DNA from: Mycolicibacterium rutilum
GTDB lineage: Bacteria; Actinomycetota; Actinomycetes; Mycobacteriales; Mycobacteriaceae
Length of the DNA: 64,000 bases
Direction: 5' to 3'
Assembly (NCBI RefSeq): GCF_900108565.1
Contig: NZ_LT629971.1
Span: forward strand, 3,782,001 to 3,846,000
Shown one piece after another: positions 32,602-44,070 of this stretch; the first letter of the stretch is position 1, and every line of letters begins with the position of its first letter. A program made the position numbers and the translations under genes. The notes beneath the pieces were generated by a model that searched no databases, was not told where the DNA came from, and saw nothing but the letters and a program-made list of their open reading frames with translations.

Positions 32602-33480
32602 ATGAGTTCACTGAGCGGCAAAGTCGCGTTGATCACCGGCGGGGCGAACGGCATCGGCGAAGAAGTGGCCCGCCGGCTGCACGACAAGGGCGCCAAGCTG
32701 GTGCTCACCGATCTGGACGCCGACCGGCTGGCCCAGGTGGCCGCGCGGTTCGGCGAGGACGGGGTGGTGACGGCGGTCGCCGACGTGCGCGACCTGGCGG
32801 CGATGGAGGCGGCGGTCGCCAAGGGCGTCGAACGGTTCGGCGGCATCGACATCGTGATGGCCAACGCCGGCATCGCGACCTACGGCTCGGTGCTCGGCGT
32901 CGACCCGCAGGCGTTCCAGACGATCATGGACGTCAACGTCGTCGGCGTCTTCCACACCGTGCGCGCCGCGCTGCCCTCGGTGATCGAGCGGCGCGGCTAC
33001 GTGCTGGTGGTGTCGTCGGCCGCCGCCTACGCCGCCTCCGCGGGCATGGCCCCCTACGACGCCTCCAAGGCGGCCGCCGAACACTTCGCCAACGCCCTGC
33101 GCCTGGAGGTTGCGCACCAAGGCGTCGACGTCGGGTCGGCGCACATGCTGTGGGTCGACACGCCGCTGGTCCGGGAGAGCCGCTCGGACCTGCCGAGCGC
33201 CCGCAAGATGCTCGACTCACTGCCCGGCCCGCTGGGCAAGACCACCTCGGTGGAGAAGTGCGGCGAGCTGTTCGTCGCCGGCATCGAGGCCCGCAAGCGG
33301 CAGATCAACTGTCCGCGGTTCGTCGGTCTGCTGCGGTGGCTCAAGCCGCTGCTGGCGTCGCCGCTGGGGGAGCGCGCCACGCTCAAGTCGGTGCCCGAGC
33401 TGCTGCCCAAGATGGACGCCGAGGTCGCCGAACTCGGCCGCTCGATGAGCGCGCGCACCGAGGCGCTCGAAAAGCGGTGA
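32602..33480 (+). CDS. Short-chain dehydrogenase/reductase, Rv2129c-like
   Basis: Protein of 292 residues. The NAD(P)-binding Rossmann motif is TGGANGIG (residues 13-20) with LTDLDADRL after strand two. ADVRD and NAGIATYG follow, then the catalytic Ser in VVSSAAAY and YDASK (Tyr and Lys). The sequence matches classical SDRs of about 290 residues found beside mshC in mycobacteria. Substrate unknown. It is convergent with the PAC2 gene, and a hairpin lies in the gap. Confidence 0.88.
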   Translation: MSSLSGKVALITGGANGIGEEVARRLHDKGAKLVLTDLDADRLAQVAARFGEDGVVTAVADVRDLAAMEAAVAKGVERFGGIDIVMANAGIATYGSVLGVDPQAFQTIMDVNVVGVFHTVRAALPSVIERRGYVLVVSSAAAYAASAGMAPYDASKAAAEHFANALRLEVAHQGVDVGSAHMLWVDTPLVRESRSDLPSARKMLDSLPGPLGKTTSVEKCGELFVAGIEARKRQINCPRFVGLLRWLKPLLASPLGERATLKSVPELLPKMDAEVAELGRSMSARTEALEKR

Positions 33481-33491
33481 TCTATCGGGCC

Positions 33492-33546
33492 GAGTGGCCA
33501 CTTATCCGACGCGGATCAAGGAAACGCGCGGGATAACTGGCCACTC
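33492..33546. terminator. Terminator-like hairpin between convergent genes
   Basis: Arms of 16 bp (33492-33507 and 33531-33546) pair with one mismatch: GAGTGGCCACTTATCC with GGATAACTGGCCACTC. The loop is 23 nt. It lies between the stops of the SDR and PAC2 genes and could end both transcripts. No clear T-tract follows. Confidence 0.55.
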
Positions 33547-33560
33547 GCCACCCTAAAACC

Positions 33561-34451
33561 TCAGCCGCGAAAGCCTGGGCCGCGCCGGCGCAGGTAGCGC
33601 TCGAACTCCGCGGCCAGCGCGTCGCCGTCGATCTTGCCGAGCGCCTCGGTCATGTCGACCTCCGCGTCGCCGCGCTCCTCCAGCGACTGCACGTACTCGG
33701 CGATCTCGTCGTCCTCGGCCGTCATCTCCGACACGGCCTGCTCCCATTCCTCGGCCGCGCTCGGCAAGTCGGCCAGCGGAACCTCGACGTCGAGCACGTC
33801 CTCGACGCGGCGCAGCAACGCGACCGTCGCCTTCGGGTTCGGCGGCTGCGACACGTAGTGGGGGATCGCGGCCCAGAACGTCACCGCGGGGATCCCGGCC
33901 TGCACGCAGGCGTCCTGGAACACGCCCGCGATCCCGGTCGGGCCCTCGTAGCGGGTCTCCTCCAGCCCGAAGGTCTGCGCCGAATCGCGGGAGTACGCCG
34001 CACCCGACACCGGCACCGGCCGGGTGTGCGGGGTGTCGGCCAGCAGCGCGCCGAGAATGACGACGGTCTGCACGTTGAGCTTGTCGGCGACGGCCAGCAG
34101 CTCGGCGCAGAACGTGCGCCAGCGCATGTTGGGTTCGACGCCGTGCATCAGCACGATGTCGCGGTCCGACCCCGGCGGGCGGCAGTGCGAGATCCGCATC
34201 GACGGCCACACCAGTTCGCGGGTGACGCCGTCGACCATCCGGATCACCGGCCGGTTGACCTGGTAGTCGTAGTAGGCCTCGTCGTCGATCTCGATGATCG
34301 TTTCGGCCTCCCAGATCGCGTCCAGGTGCTCCAGGGCGTCACTGGCCGCGTCACCGGCGTCGTTCCAGCCCTCGAAGGCCGCGACGATGATGGTGTCGTT
34401 GAGTTGAGGCAGGTCGGGCGGTTTGAAACCGCTCGCATCCGACGGGGTCAC
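33561..34451 (-). CDS. PAC2-family protein, Rv2125-like
   Basis: Protein of 296 residues. The PAC2 core is recognisable: IIVAAFEGWNDAGDAASDAL near residue 20, RDIVLMHGVEPNMRW and VVILGALLADTPHTRPVPV in the middle, and GIAGVFQDACVQAGIPAVTFWAAIPHY. Eukaryotic PAC2 assists proteasome assembly; bacterial relatives are of unsettled function. The link to the proteasome 20 kb away is only suggestive. The GTG start follows a TACGCT box by six bases, so translation is probably leaderless. The C-terminal 60 residues are acidic. Confidence 0.85.
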   Translation of the reverse strand: MTPSDASGFKPPDLPQLNDTIIVAAFEGWNDAGDAASDALEHLDAIWEAETIIEIDDEAYYDYQVNRPVIRMVDGVTRELVWPSMRISHCRPPGSDRDIVLMHGVEPNMRWRTFCAELLAVADKLNVQTVVILGALLADTPHTRPVPVSGAAYSRDSAQTFGLEETRYEGPTGIAGVFQDACVQAGIPAVTFWAAIPHYVSQPPNPKATVALLRRVEDVLDVEVPLADLPSAAEEWEQAVSEMTAEDDEIAEYVQSLEERGDAEVDMTEALGKIDGDALAAEFERYLRRRGPGFRG

Positions 34452-34663
34452 ATCGCCAGCGTAAGCCCTGCACGGGTCCCGCGACGGGCATCGACGCCCG
34501 GGTGATTTGTGTTGCCCGACTACTGTGGTCGTGTGCCCGTAGGCAGCGATCGCGGGCAGCGTCGCCCCGCTGTCCGATAGACGAAATAACGCGTGGCGGC
34601 AGTCGCGTTGACCGTGGTAAGCACGACACTGCCGGGCGTCCAGACGTCGATCTGATGACGACG
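34452..34663. other. Intergenic, upstream region of metH
   Basis: With the riboswitch this forms a 315-bp gap between PAC2 and metH. On the minus strand TACGCT (34463-34458) is the probable -10 of PAC2. No gene or tRNA was found; the remainder shows no clear repeat. Confidence 0.5.
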
Positions 34664-34669
34664 TAGACT
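34664..34669 (+). promoter_or_regulatory. Putative metH -10 box
   Basis: TAGACT fits TANNNT. The expected transcription start, near 34676, coincides with the first base of the predicted riboswitch. Confidence 0.5.
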
Positions 34670-34675
34670 TTGTTC

Positions 34676-34760
34676 GTCGAGAGGCGTTGCAACGGATCCC
34701 GGTCCCGGCCGGCGTCCGCCACGCTCGGCGAAGTCAAGGACGCCTTCCGCTGAGGAAGGA
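34676..34760 (+). promoter_or_regulatory. S-adenosylhomocysteine (SAH) riboswitch upstream of metH
   Basis: The leader matches the SAH riboswitch core by eye: GAGGCGTTGCAACGG, a CGGA/TCCG stem, then CACGCTCGG and an A/G-rich linker. Stem P1 pairs AGGCGT (34682-34687) with ACGCCT (34740-34745), and CGAG (34678-34681) can pair with CTCG (34724-34727) as the pseudoknot. CCTTCC (34743-34748) can instead pair with the ribosome-binding GGAAGG (34754-34759). P1 formation would free the site, so this looks like a translational ON switch for metH when SAH accumulates. Found by pattern memory, not by a covariance search. Confidence 0.75.
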
Positions 34761-34766
34761 GTGCAC

Positions 34767-38498
<3,732 letters not shown>

Positions 38499-38581
38499 GC
38501 ACTGCGTGCCGCGAACGTGAAGTTGTACATCAACATCGGGCTGAGTTTCGAACACGAGCAGCCGTTCGGCAGGTGCCGCAG

Positions 38582-39265
38582 ATGAAAGCCGTGCTCTTCG
38601 ATATGGATGGCACGCTTGTCGATTCGGAAAAACTGTGGGACGTGTCGTTGGCCGCGCTCTACGCCGAACTCGGCGGCCAGATGACTCCGGAAGTCCGCGC
38701 GTCGATGGTCGGCGGCTCGGCCGAGGACACCATCCGCACTGTCTACACCGACCTCGGGCTCGACCTCGATCCCGCGGCGATGGCTGAATCCAGCCGCTGG
38801 CTCCACGACTACACCGGTGAGCTTTTCGCCGCGGGCCTGCCGTGGTGCGACGGCGCGCGCGAATTGTTGGAAGAACTTGCCTTCGAACACACTCCGATGG
38901 CGTTGGTTACCAACACCCAACGCGCTCTGACCGACCAGGCGTTGAGAAGCATTGGCACCCACTATTTCTCAGCGACCGTCTGCGGTGACGAGGTGCCGCG
39001 CGGCAAACCGGCGCCGGACGCCTACCGCCGGGCGGCGCAGTTGCTGGGCGTGCCGCCGACCGATTGCCTGGCCGTCGAGGATTCGGTCACCGGAACCGCG
39101 GCCGCCGAGAGCGCCGGCTGCCCGGTGCTGGTGGTCCCCAACGACATAGCGGTGCCGGACGGTCCACGGCGACGGCAGGTTTCCTCGCTGGCGCAGGTGG
39201 GTACCGCCGATCTGCGCGTCATCTACCGGGAACTGATCGCGCGCACCGAAGAACACACCGCGTGA
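38582..39265 (+). CDS. HAD-superfamily hydrolase, phosphatase type (beta-phosphoglucomutase/GS-like)
   Basis: Protein of 227 residues. HAD motifs are in order: DMDGTLVDSE (D7 nucleophile, D9 acid), TNTQRALTD (motif II Thr), GKPAPDAY (Lys), and VEDSVTGTAAAESAG (motif IV acids). The helical cap between motifs I and II marks subclass I. It would dephosphorylate a small phosphoester, likely a sugar phosphate or nucleotide; the substrate is unknown. It lies between metH and a sugar transporter, which makes a sugar-phosphate role attractive but unproven. The ATG at 38582 starts at the conserved KAVLFDMDG strand. Confidence 0.87.
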   Translation: MKAVLFDMDGTLVDSEKLWDVSLAALYAELGGQMTPEVRASMVGGSAEDTIRTVYTDLGLDLDPAAMAESSRWLHDYTGELFAAGLPWCDGARELLEELAFEHTPMALVTNTQRALTDQALRSIGTHYFSATVCGDEVPRGKPAPDAYRRAAQLLGVPPTDCLAVEDSVTGTAAAESAGCPVLVVPNDIAVPDGPRRRQVSSLAQVGTADLRVIYRELIARTEEHTA

Positions 39266-39284
39266 CAGCCGGTCTGTGATTGAA

Positions 39285-39300
39285 TGTGACCTCCATCACG
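39285..39300. promoter_or_regulatory. CRP-like binding site upstream of the sugar porter
   Basis: TGTGA-N6-TCACG differs by one base from the mycobacterial CRP consensus TGTGA-N6-TCACA. It lies 23 bp before the sugar-porter ATG, so it may overlap the promoter. Confidence 0.45.
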
Positions 39301-39322
39301 CACTGATGCGGAAGGTCGTCGC

Positions 39323-40774
39323 ATGACTCACGGGCCCGCTGGTGAACACACGACAGGCATCGACTACGAGGACACCGAACACAGCGGCCGCGTGGTCCGA
39401 ATCGCGTCCGTGGCGGCGCTGGGCGGCCTGCTGTTCGGGTACGACAGCGCAGTCATCAACGGCGCGGTGTCCGCGGTCGAGGACTACTTCCAGATCAGCA
39501 AGACCGTGACCGGCGTGGCCGTGGCGGCCGCGCTGATCGGCGCGGCGCTGGGCGCGGTGGTGGCCGGCCGGTTGGCCGACAAGATCGGCAGGCTGTCGGT
39601 GATGAAGATCGCCGCACTGCTGTTCCTGGTCAGCGCCTTCGGTACCGGGCTGGCGACCAACGTGGCGATCTTCGGCCTGTTCCGCGTCATCGGCGGCATC
39701 GGGGTGGGCGTGGCATCGGTGATCGCGCCCGCCTACATCGCCGAGACGTCTCCGCCGCGGATCCGCGGCAGGCTCGGCTCGCTGCAGCAGCTGGCGATCG
39801 TCTCCGGCATCTTCATCTCGCTGGCGATCGACGCGCTGCTCGCGCACATCGCCGGCGGTTCACGCGAAGAGCTGTGGCTCGGTATGGAGGCTTGGCGCTG
39901 GATGTTCCTGGTGATGGCGGTGCCCGCCGTGGTCTACGGTGCGCTGGCGTTCACGATCCCGGAATCACCGCGCTATCTCGTTGCCACGTACCGGATCCCG
40001 GAAGCCCGGCGGGTGCTCACCAAGCTGCTGGGGGAGAAGAACCTCGAGCTGACCATCAGCAGGATCAAGGAATCGCTGCAGTCGGAGAAACCACCGTCCT
40101 GGCGGGATCTGCGCAAGCCGACCGGCGGCCTCTACGGCATCGTCTGGGTCGGTGTGCTGCTGTCGGTGTTCCAGCAGTTCGTCGGCATCAACGTGATCTT
40201 CTACTACTCGAACGTGCTGTGGGAGGCCGTCGGATTCGGTGAGAGCCAGGCGTTCGTCATCACCGTGATCACCTCGGTGACCAACATCGTCACCACGCTG
40301 ATCGCGATCGCGTTGATCGACAAGGTCGGACGCAAACCGCTGCTGTTGGTCGGGTCGGCGGGCATGGCGATCACGCTGGGCACCATGGCGGTGATCTTCG
40401 GGACCGCGCCGGTCGTCGACGGCCAGCCCGATCTGACCGGCGCGGCCGGGCCGATCGCGTTGGTGGCGGCCAACCTGTTCGTGGTGTCGTTCGGCATGTC
40501 GTGGGGCCCGGTGGTGTGGGTGCTGCTCGGCGAGATGTTCCCCAACCGCATCCGCGGCGCCGCGCTGGGCCTGGCCGCCGCCGCCCAGTGGGTGGCCAAC
40601 TGCGCGATCACCGCGTCGTTCCCGGCGCTGGGCGACTTCTCGCTGGGCATCGCTTACGGCTTCTACGCGCTGTGCGCGGTGCTGTCGTTCCTGTTCGTCT
40701 GGCGCTGGGTGCAGGAGACCAAGGGCAAGCACCTCGAGGACATGGGAGCCGACACCCGGGAGCAGCCGGTCTGA
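39323..40774 (+). CDS. Sugar:proton symporter of the MFS sugar-porter family (GlcP-like)
   Basis: Protein of 483 residues with 12 membrane helices. Sugar-porter signatures are GRLADKIGR between helices 2 and 3, PESPRYL after helix 6, QQFVGINVIFYYS in helix 7, DKVGRKPLL between helices 8 and 9, and WGPVVWVLLGEMFPNRIRG in helix 10. It resembles glucose permease GlcP of M. smegmatis, also found near metH there as I recall. The exact sugar is not proven. A CRP-like site precedes it. Its stop overlaps the start of a flavin dehydrogenase in a CTGA arrangement. Confidence 0.88.
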   Translation: MTHGPAGEHTTGIDYEDTEHSGRVVRIASVAALGGLLFGYDSAVINGAVSAVEDYFQISKTVTGVAVAAALIGAALGAVVAGRLADKIGRLSVMKIAALLFLVSAFGTGLATNVAIFGLFRVIGGIGVGVASVIAPAYIAETSPPRIRGRLGSLQQLAIVSGIFISLAIDALLAHIAGGSREELWLGMEAWRWMFLVMAVPAVVYGALAFTIPESPRYLVATYRIPEARRVLTKLLGEKNLELTISRIKESLQSEKPPSWRDLRKPTGGLYGIVWVGVLLSVFQQFVGINVIFYYSNVLWEAVGFGESQAFVITVITSVTNIVTTLIAIALIDKVGRKPLLLVGSAGMAITLGTMAVIFGTAPVVDGQPDLTGAAGPIALVAANLFVVSFGMSWGPVVWVLLGEMFPNRIRGAALGLAAAAQWVANCAITASFPALGDFSLGIAYGFYALCAVLSFLFVWRWVQETKGKHLEDMGADTREQPV

Positions 40775-42306
40775 GCGGAGACGAGGAGACCGTCGACGTC
40801 CTGGTCGCCGGTTCGGCCGGTGCGCTGGCCGGTGCGTACACCGCTGCCCGCGAAGGGCTTTCGGTCACGATCGTGGAGGCCACCGACCGGTTCGGCGGCA
40901 CGTTCGCCTACTCGGGCGGCGGCGGCATGTGGTATCCGTGCAACCCGGTGCTGGTGCGCGCCGGCGTCGAGGACACGATCGACGACGCGCTGCGCTACTA
41001 CCGCGAAGTCGTCGGCGACCGCACACCGGCCGAGCTCCAGGACACCTACGTGCGCGGCGGCGCGGCGCTGATCGAATACCTCGAACGCGACGAGCACTTC
41101 GCGTTCAAGATCCTGCCGTGGCCCGACTACTACAGTTCGGCCGTCGGCGCCCGCAACGACGGCATGCGCCACATCGTGTCCAAGGCCGTGCCCGACGAGC
41201 GGCTCGGCCGGTTCCGCGGCCTGGTGCGCGGACCGCTGGACCACGAGCGACTCGGCGCCCCGCAGCCAGACCTGCTGACCGGCGGGCGGGCGCTGGTCGG
41301 CCGGTTCCTGTGGGCGATGGCCGACCAGCCCGCCGTCACGGCGCACCTGGACACCGCGCTCGTCGACCTGGTCGTCCAGGGTGGCCGCGTGGTGGGTGCG
41401 GTGGTCGAACATGACGGCGTCCGGCGCGTGATCAGAACCCGGCGCGGGGTGCTGCTGGCCACCGGCGGGTTCGAGTGCAACGACGCCATGCGAGCCGAAT
41501 ACGGCGTGCCCGGCGCCGCCCGCGACACCATGGGCGCCCCGGCCAACCACGGCTGGGCGCACCGCGCCGCGATCGCCGCCGGCGCTGCCGTCGACCTGAT
41601 GGACCAGGCCTGGTGGGCGCCGGGGCTGATCCATCCCGACGGCCGGGCCGCGTTTGCGCTGTGCTTCACCGGCGGCATCTTCGTCGACCGCCACGGCCGA
41701 CGGTTCGCCAACGAGTCGGCCGCCTACGACCGGTTGGGTCGCGAGATCCTGCGCGCGATGGCCGACGGGTCCGTCGCGACGCCGTTCTGGATGATCTACG
41801 ACAGCCGCGCCGGCGAGCAGCCGCCGGTGCTGGCCACCAACGTGTCGTTCTCGCCGACCGAGGAGTACCTGGCCCGGCGGCTGTGGGTGCAGGCCGACAC
41901 GCTGGCCGAGCTGGCTGACCAAATCGGCGTCCCCGCAGCCACTCTCGAGGCCACGGTGAACCGGTTCAACGAGTTCGCCGCCCGCGGCGACGACGACGAC
42001 TTCGGCCGCGGACGAGAGGCCTTCGACCGCGCGTTCACCGGCGGGGCGTCACCGCTCGTGCCGATCGACACCCCGCCGTACCGCGCCGCGGCGTTCGGCG
42101 TCTCGGACCTGGGCACCAAGGGCGGGCTGCGCACCGACGCCGACGCCCGCGTGCTCGACACCGACGGCGTGCCGATCGCGGGCCTGTACGCCGCGGGCAA
42201 CACGATGGCCGCGGTGTCCGGTGAGACCTACCCCGGCGGCGGCAACCCGATCGGGGCCTCGCTGCTGTTCAGCCACCGGGCCGCCCTGCACATGGCCGGT
42301 ATCTGA
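40771..42306 (+). CDS. FAD-dependent dehydrogenase of the KstD/fumarate-reductase-like family, probable CTG start
   Basis: Protein of about 511 residues. The N-terminal FAD-binding fold starts with VDVLVAGSAGALAG and VEATDRFGG. LLATGGFECND in the middle and GGLRTDADARVLD, GLYAAGNTMA and GGGNPIGASLLF at the end are typical of 3-ketosteroid dehydrogenase-like flavoproteins, which oxidise ring compounds or reduce double bonds. No ATG, GTG or TTG is in frame between 40672 (deep in the porter gene) and the FAD motif. A CTG at 40771 overlaps the porter stop (CTGA) and has GGGAG 8 nt upstream, so it is taken as the start. GTG 40672 is the alternative. Confidence 0.8.
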   Translation: MSGDEETVDVLVAGSAGALAGAYTAAREGLSVTIVEATDRFGGTFAYSGGGGMWYPCNPVLVRAGVEDTIDDALRYYREVVGDRTPAELQDTYVRGGAALIEYLERDEHFAFKILPWPDYYSSAVGARNDGMRHIVSKAVPDERLGRFRGLVRGPLDHERLGAPQPDLLTGGRALVGRFLWAMADQPAVTAHLDTALVDLVVQGGRVVGAVVEHDGVRRVIRTRRGVLLATGGFECNDAMRAEYGVPGAARDTMGAPANHGWAHRAAIAAGAAVDLMDQAWWAPGLIHPDGRAAFALCFTGGIFVDRHGRRFANESAAYDRLGREILRAMADGSVATPFWMIYDSRAGEQPPVLATNVSFSPTEEYLARRLWVQADTLAELADQIGVPAATLEATVNRFNEFAARGDDDDFGRGREAFDRAFTGGASPLVPIDTPPYRAAAFGVSDLGTKGGLRTDADARVLDTDGVPIAGLYAAGNTMAAVSGETYPGGGNPIGASLLFSHRAALHMAGI

Positions 42307-42345
42307 CGAGGTCGGGCAAACCGGCGTGACCGGGCCCCCGCCCGC

Positions 42346-42627
42346 GTGACACAATCGCGTGCCGTGAAGACCTTCGACACCCTGTTCGCTGAGCTCGGCG
42401 AACGCGCCCGCACCCGGCCCGCAGGCAGCGGCACCGTCGCTGCGCTGGACGGCGGCGTGCACGGGCTGGGCAAGAAGATCCTCGAAGAGGCCGGCGAGGT
42501 GTGGCTGGCCGCCGAACACGAGAGTGACGACGCCCTCGCCGAGGAGATCAGCCAGCTGCTGTACTGGACGCAGGTGCTGATGATCGCGCGGGGCCTGACC
42601 CTCGACGACGTGTACGCGAAGCTGTGA
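42346..42627 (+). CDS. hisE: Phosphoribosyl-ATP diphosphatase
   Basis: Protein of 93 residues, the same length as M. tuberculosis HisE and nearly identical in the core. It hydrolyses phosphoribosyl-ATP to phosphoribosyl-AMP, the second step of histidine synthesis. The metal motif is KILEEAGEVWLAAEHES (E-E-x-x-E with ExxD-type acids) followed by EEISQLLYW. The GTG at 42346 matches the homologue; a second GTG at 42364 is possible. Stop and next start overlap or nearly touch, so hisE-hisG form an operon. Confidence 0.94.
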   Translation: MTQSRAVKTFDTLFAELGERARTRPAGSGTVAALDGGVHGLGKKILEEAGEVWLAAEHESDDALAEEISQLLYWTQVLMIARGLTLDDVYAKL

Positions 42628-42665
42628 TGTCGGATCTCGGTGCAAGCGGCTCGTCGGCGAGCCGG

Positions 42666-43511
42666 ATGCTGCGGGTCGCCGTCCCCAACAAGGGCACCCT
42701 GTCGGAACCGGCGAGCGTCATCCTCTCCGAGGCCGGGTACCGGCCCCGGAGCGATCCCAAGGACCTGACCGTCGTCGACCCGGCCAACAACGTCGAATTC
42801 TTCTTCCTCCGGCCCAAAGACATCGCGATCTACGTCGGGTCGGGTCAGCTCGACTTCGGCATCACCGGACGCGATCTGGCCGCCGAATCCGACGCCCCGG
42901 TCACCGAGCGGCTGGCGCTCGGGTTCGGCAACTCGACGTTCCGCTACGCCGCGCCCGCGGGCCGCGACTGGCGCGTCGAGGACCTCGCGGGCAAGCGGAT
43001 CGCCACCGCGTTCCCGAACCTGGTGCGAAAAGATCTGGCCAAGCGCGGAATCGACGCCACGGTCATCCGTCTCGACGGTGCGGTCGAGATCTCGGTCCAG
43101 CTCGGCGTCGCCGACGCCATCGCCGACGTCGTCGGCTCCGGCCGCACCCTGGGCCTGCACAACCTGGTCGCGTTCGGCGATCCGCTGTGCGACTCGGAGG
43201 CCGTGCTCATCGAGCGAACCGGGGCGACCGCCACCACCACCGCCGGCCAACTCGTGGCGCGCGTGCAGGGCGTGGTCTTCGGTCAGCAGTACCTCATGCT
43301 CGATTACGACTGTCCGCGAAAGGTTCTCGAGGCCGCGACCGCGGTCACTCCGGGGTTGGAGTCGCCGACGATCGCGCCGTTGGCCGATCCAGCCTGGGTG
43401 GCGGTGCGCGCATTGGTGCCCCGCCGCGACGTCAACGCGATCATGGACGAGCTCGCCGCGATCGGCGCCAAGGCGATCCTGGCCTCCGACATCCGGTTCT
43501 GTCGCTTCTGA
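42666..43511 (+). CDS. hisG: ATP phosphoribosyltransferase, long form
   Basis: Protein of 281 residues. It joins ATP and PRPP, the first and feedback-controlled step of histidine synthesis. The family start is LRVAVPNKGTLSEPA, and the PRPP-binding loop region is VSVQLGVADAIADVVGSGRTL. The C-terminal regulatory domain (VRALVPRRDVNAIMDELAAIGAKAIL) shows the long hexameric form that binds histidine. The ATG at 42666 matches homologues; an ATG at 42627 touching the hisE stop would add 13 residues. Confidence 0.95.
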   Translation: MLRVAVPNKGTLSEPASVILSEAGYRPRSDPKDLTVVDPANNVEFFFLRPKDIAIYVGSGQLDFGITGRDLAAESDAPVTERLALGFGNSTFRYAAPAGRDWRVEDLAGKRIATAFPNLVRKDLAKRGIDATVIRLDGAVEISVQLGVADAIADVVGSGRTLGLHNLVAFGDPLCDSEAVLIERTGATATTTAGQLVARVQGVVFGQQYLMLDYDCPRKVLEAATAVTPGLESPTIAPLADPAWVAVRALVPRRDVNAIMDELAAIGAKAILASDIRFCRF

Positions 43512-43577
43512 TTCACCAGGAACACTGCAGCTCGGCGTGTTAGCGTCCGGAGGTCGAAAACACGGCCGGAGGATGCC

Positions 43578-44060
43578 ATGACGCAAGTCCTGATCCTGCT
43601 TCTCGCACTGTTGATCGGCGTGATCGCCGGGCTGCGTGCGCTCACGGCGCCTGCGGTGGTCGCGTGGGGCGCGTTCCTCGGCTGGATCGACGTCGACGGC
43701 AAGTGGTCGGAGTGGATGGCCCATCCGATCACGGTCACGGTGCTGAGCATCTTCCTGCTGGTCGAGTTGGTCACCGACCAGCTGCCCAACACACCGAGCC
43801 GCAAGACGGCGCCGCAGTTCCTCACCCGGCTCATCATGGGTGCGTTCGCCGGTGCGGTGATCGGCAGCGCGTACTTCCACACGTTCAGCGCGATCGGCGC
43901 GGGCATCGTCGGTGCGGTGATCGGCACGATGGCGGGAGCGGCCGCGCGCCAGCGGTTCGCCGAGCTGCGCAACGGACAGGACCGCCCCGGCGCGATTCTC
44001 GAGGACATCGTGGCGGTCGGCGGCGGATTCCTGGTCGCGTTCCTGGTCAGCCTGGTCTGA
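43578..44060 (+). CDS. DUF4126-like membrane protein, Rv2120c-like
   Basis: Protein of 160 residues with four or five membrane helices, near residues 4-32, 50-66, 84-104, 105-125 and 140-159. GLRALTAPAVVAWG near the N-terminus is the conserved family motif, and ELVTDQLPNTPSRK lies between helices two and three. It follows hisG as Rv2120c does in M. tuberculosis. Function unknown; an inner-membrane location is likely. The next gene starts 10 bp after its stop on the same strand. Confidence 0.8.
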   Translation: MTQVLILLLALLIGVIAGLRALTAPAVVAWGAFLGWIDVDGKWSEWMAHPITVTVLSIFLLVELVTDQLPNTPSRKTAPQFLTRLIMGAFAGAVIGSAYFHTFSAIGAGIVGAVIGTMAGAAARQRFAELRNGQDRPGAILEDIVAVGGGFLVAFLVSLV

Positions 44061-44070
44061 CGGGTCCGCG

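Noticed and set aside
34452..34766. Cobalamin riboswitch upstream of metH
   Set aside because: No B12-box-like sequence or size was seen. The leader fits the smaller SAH aptamer instead.
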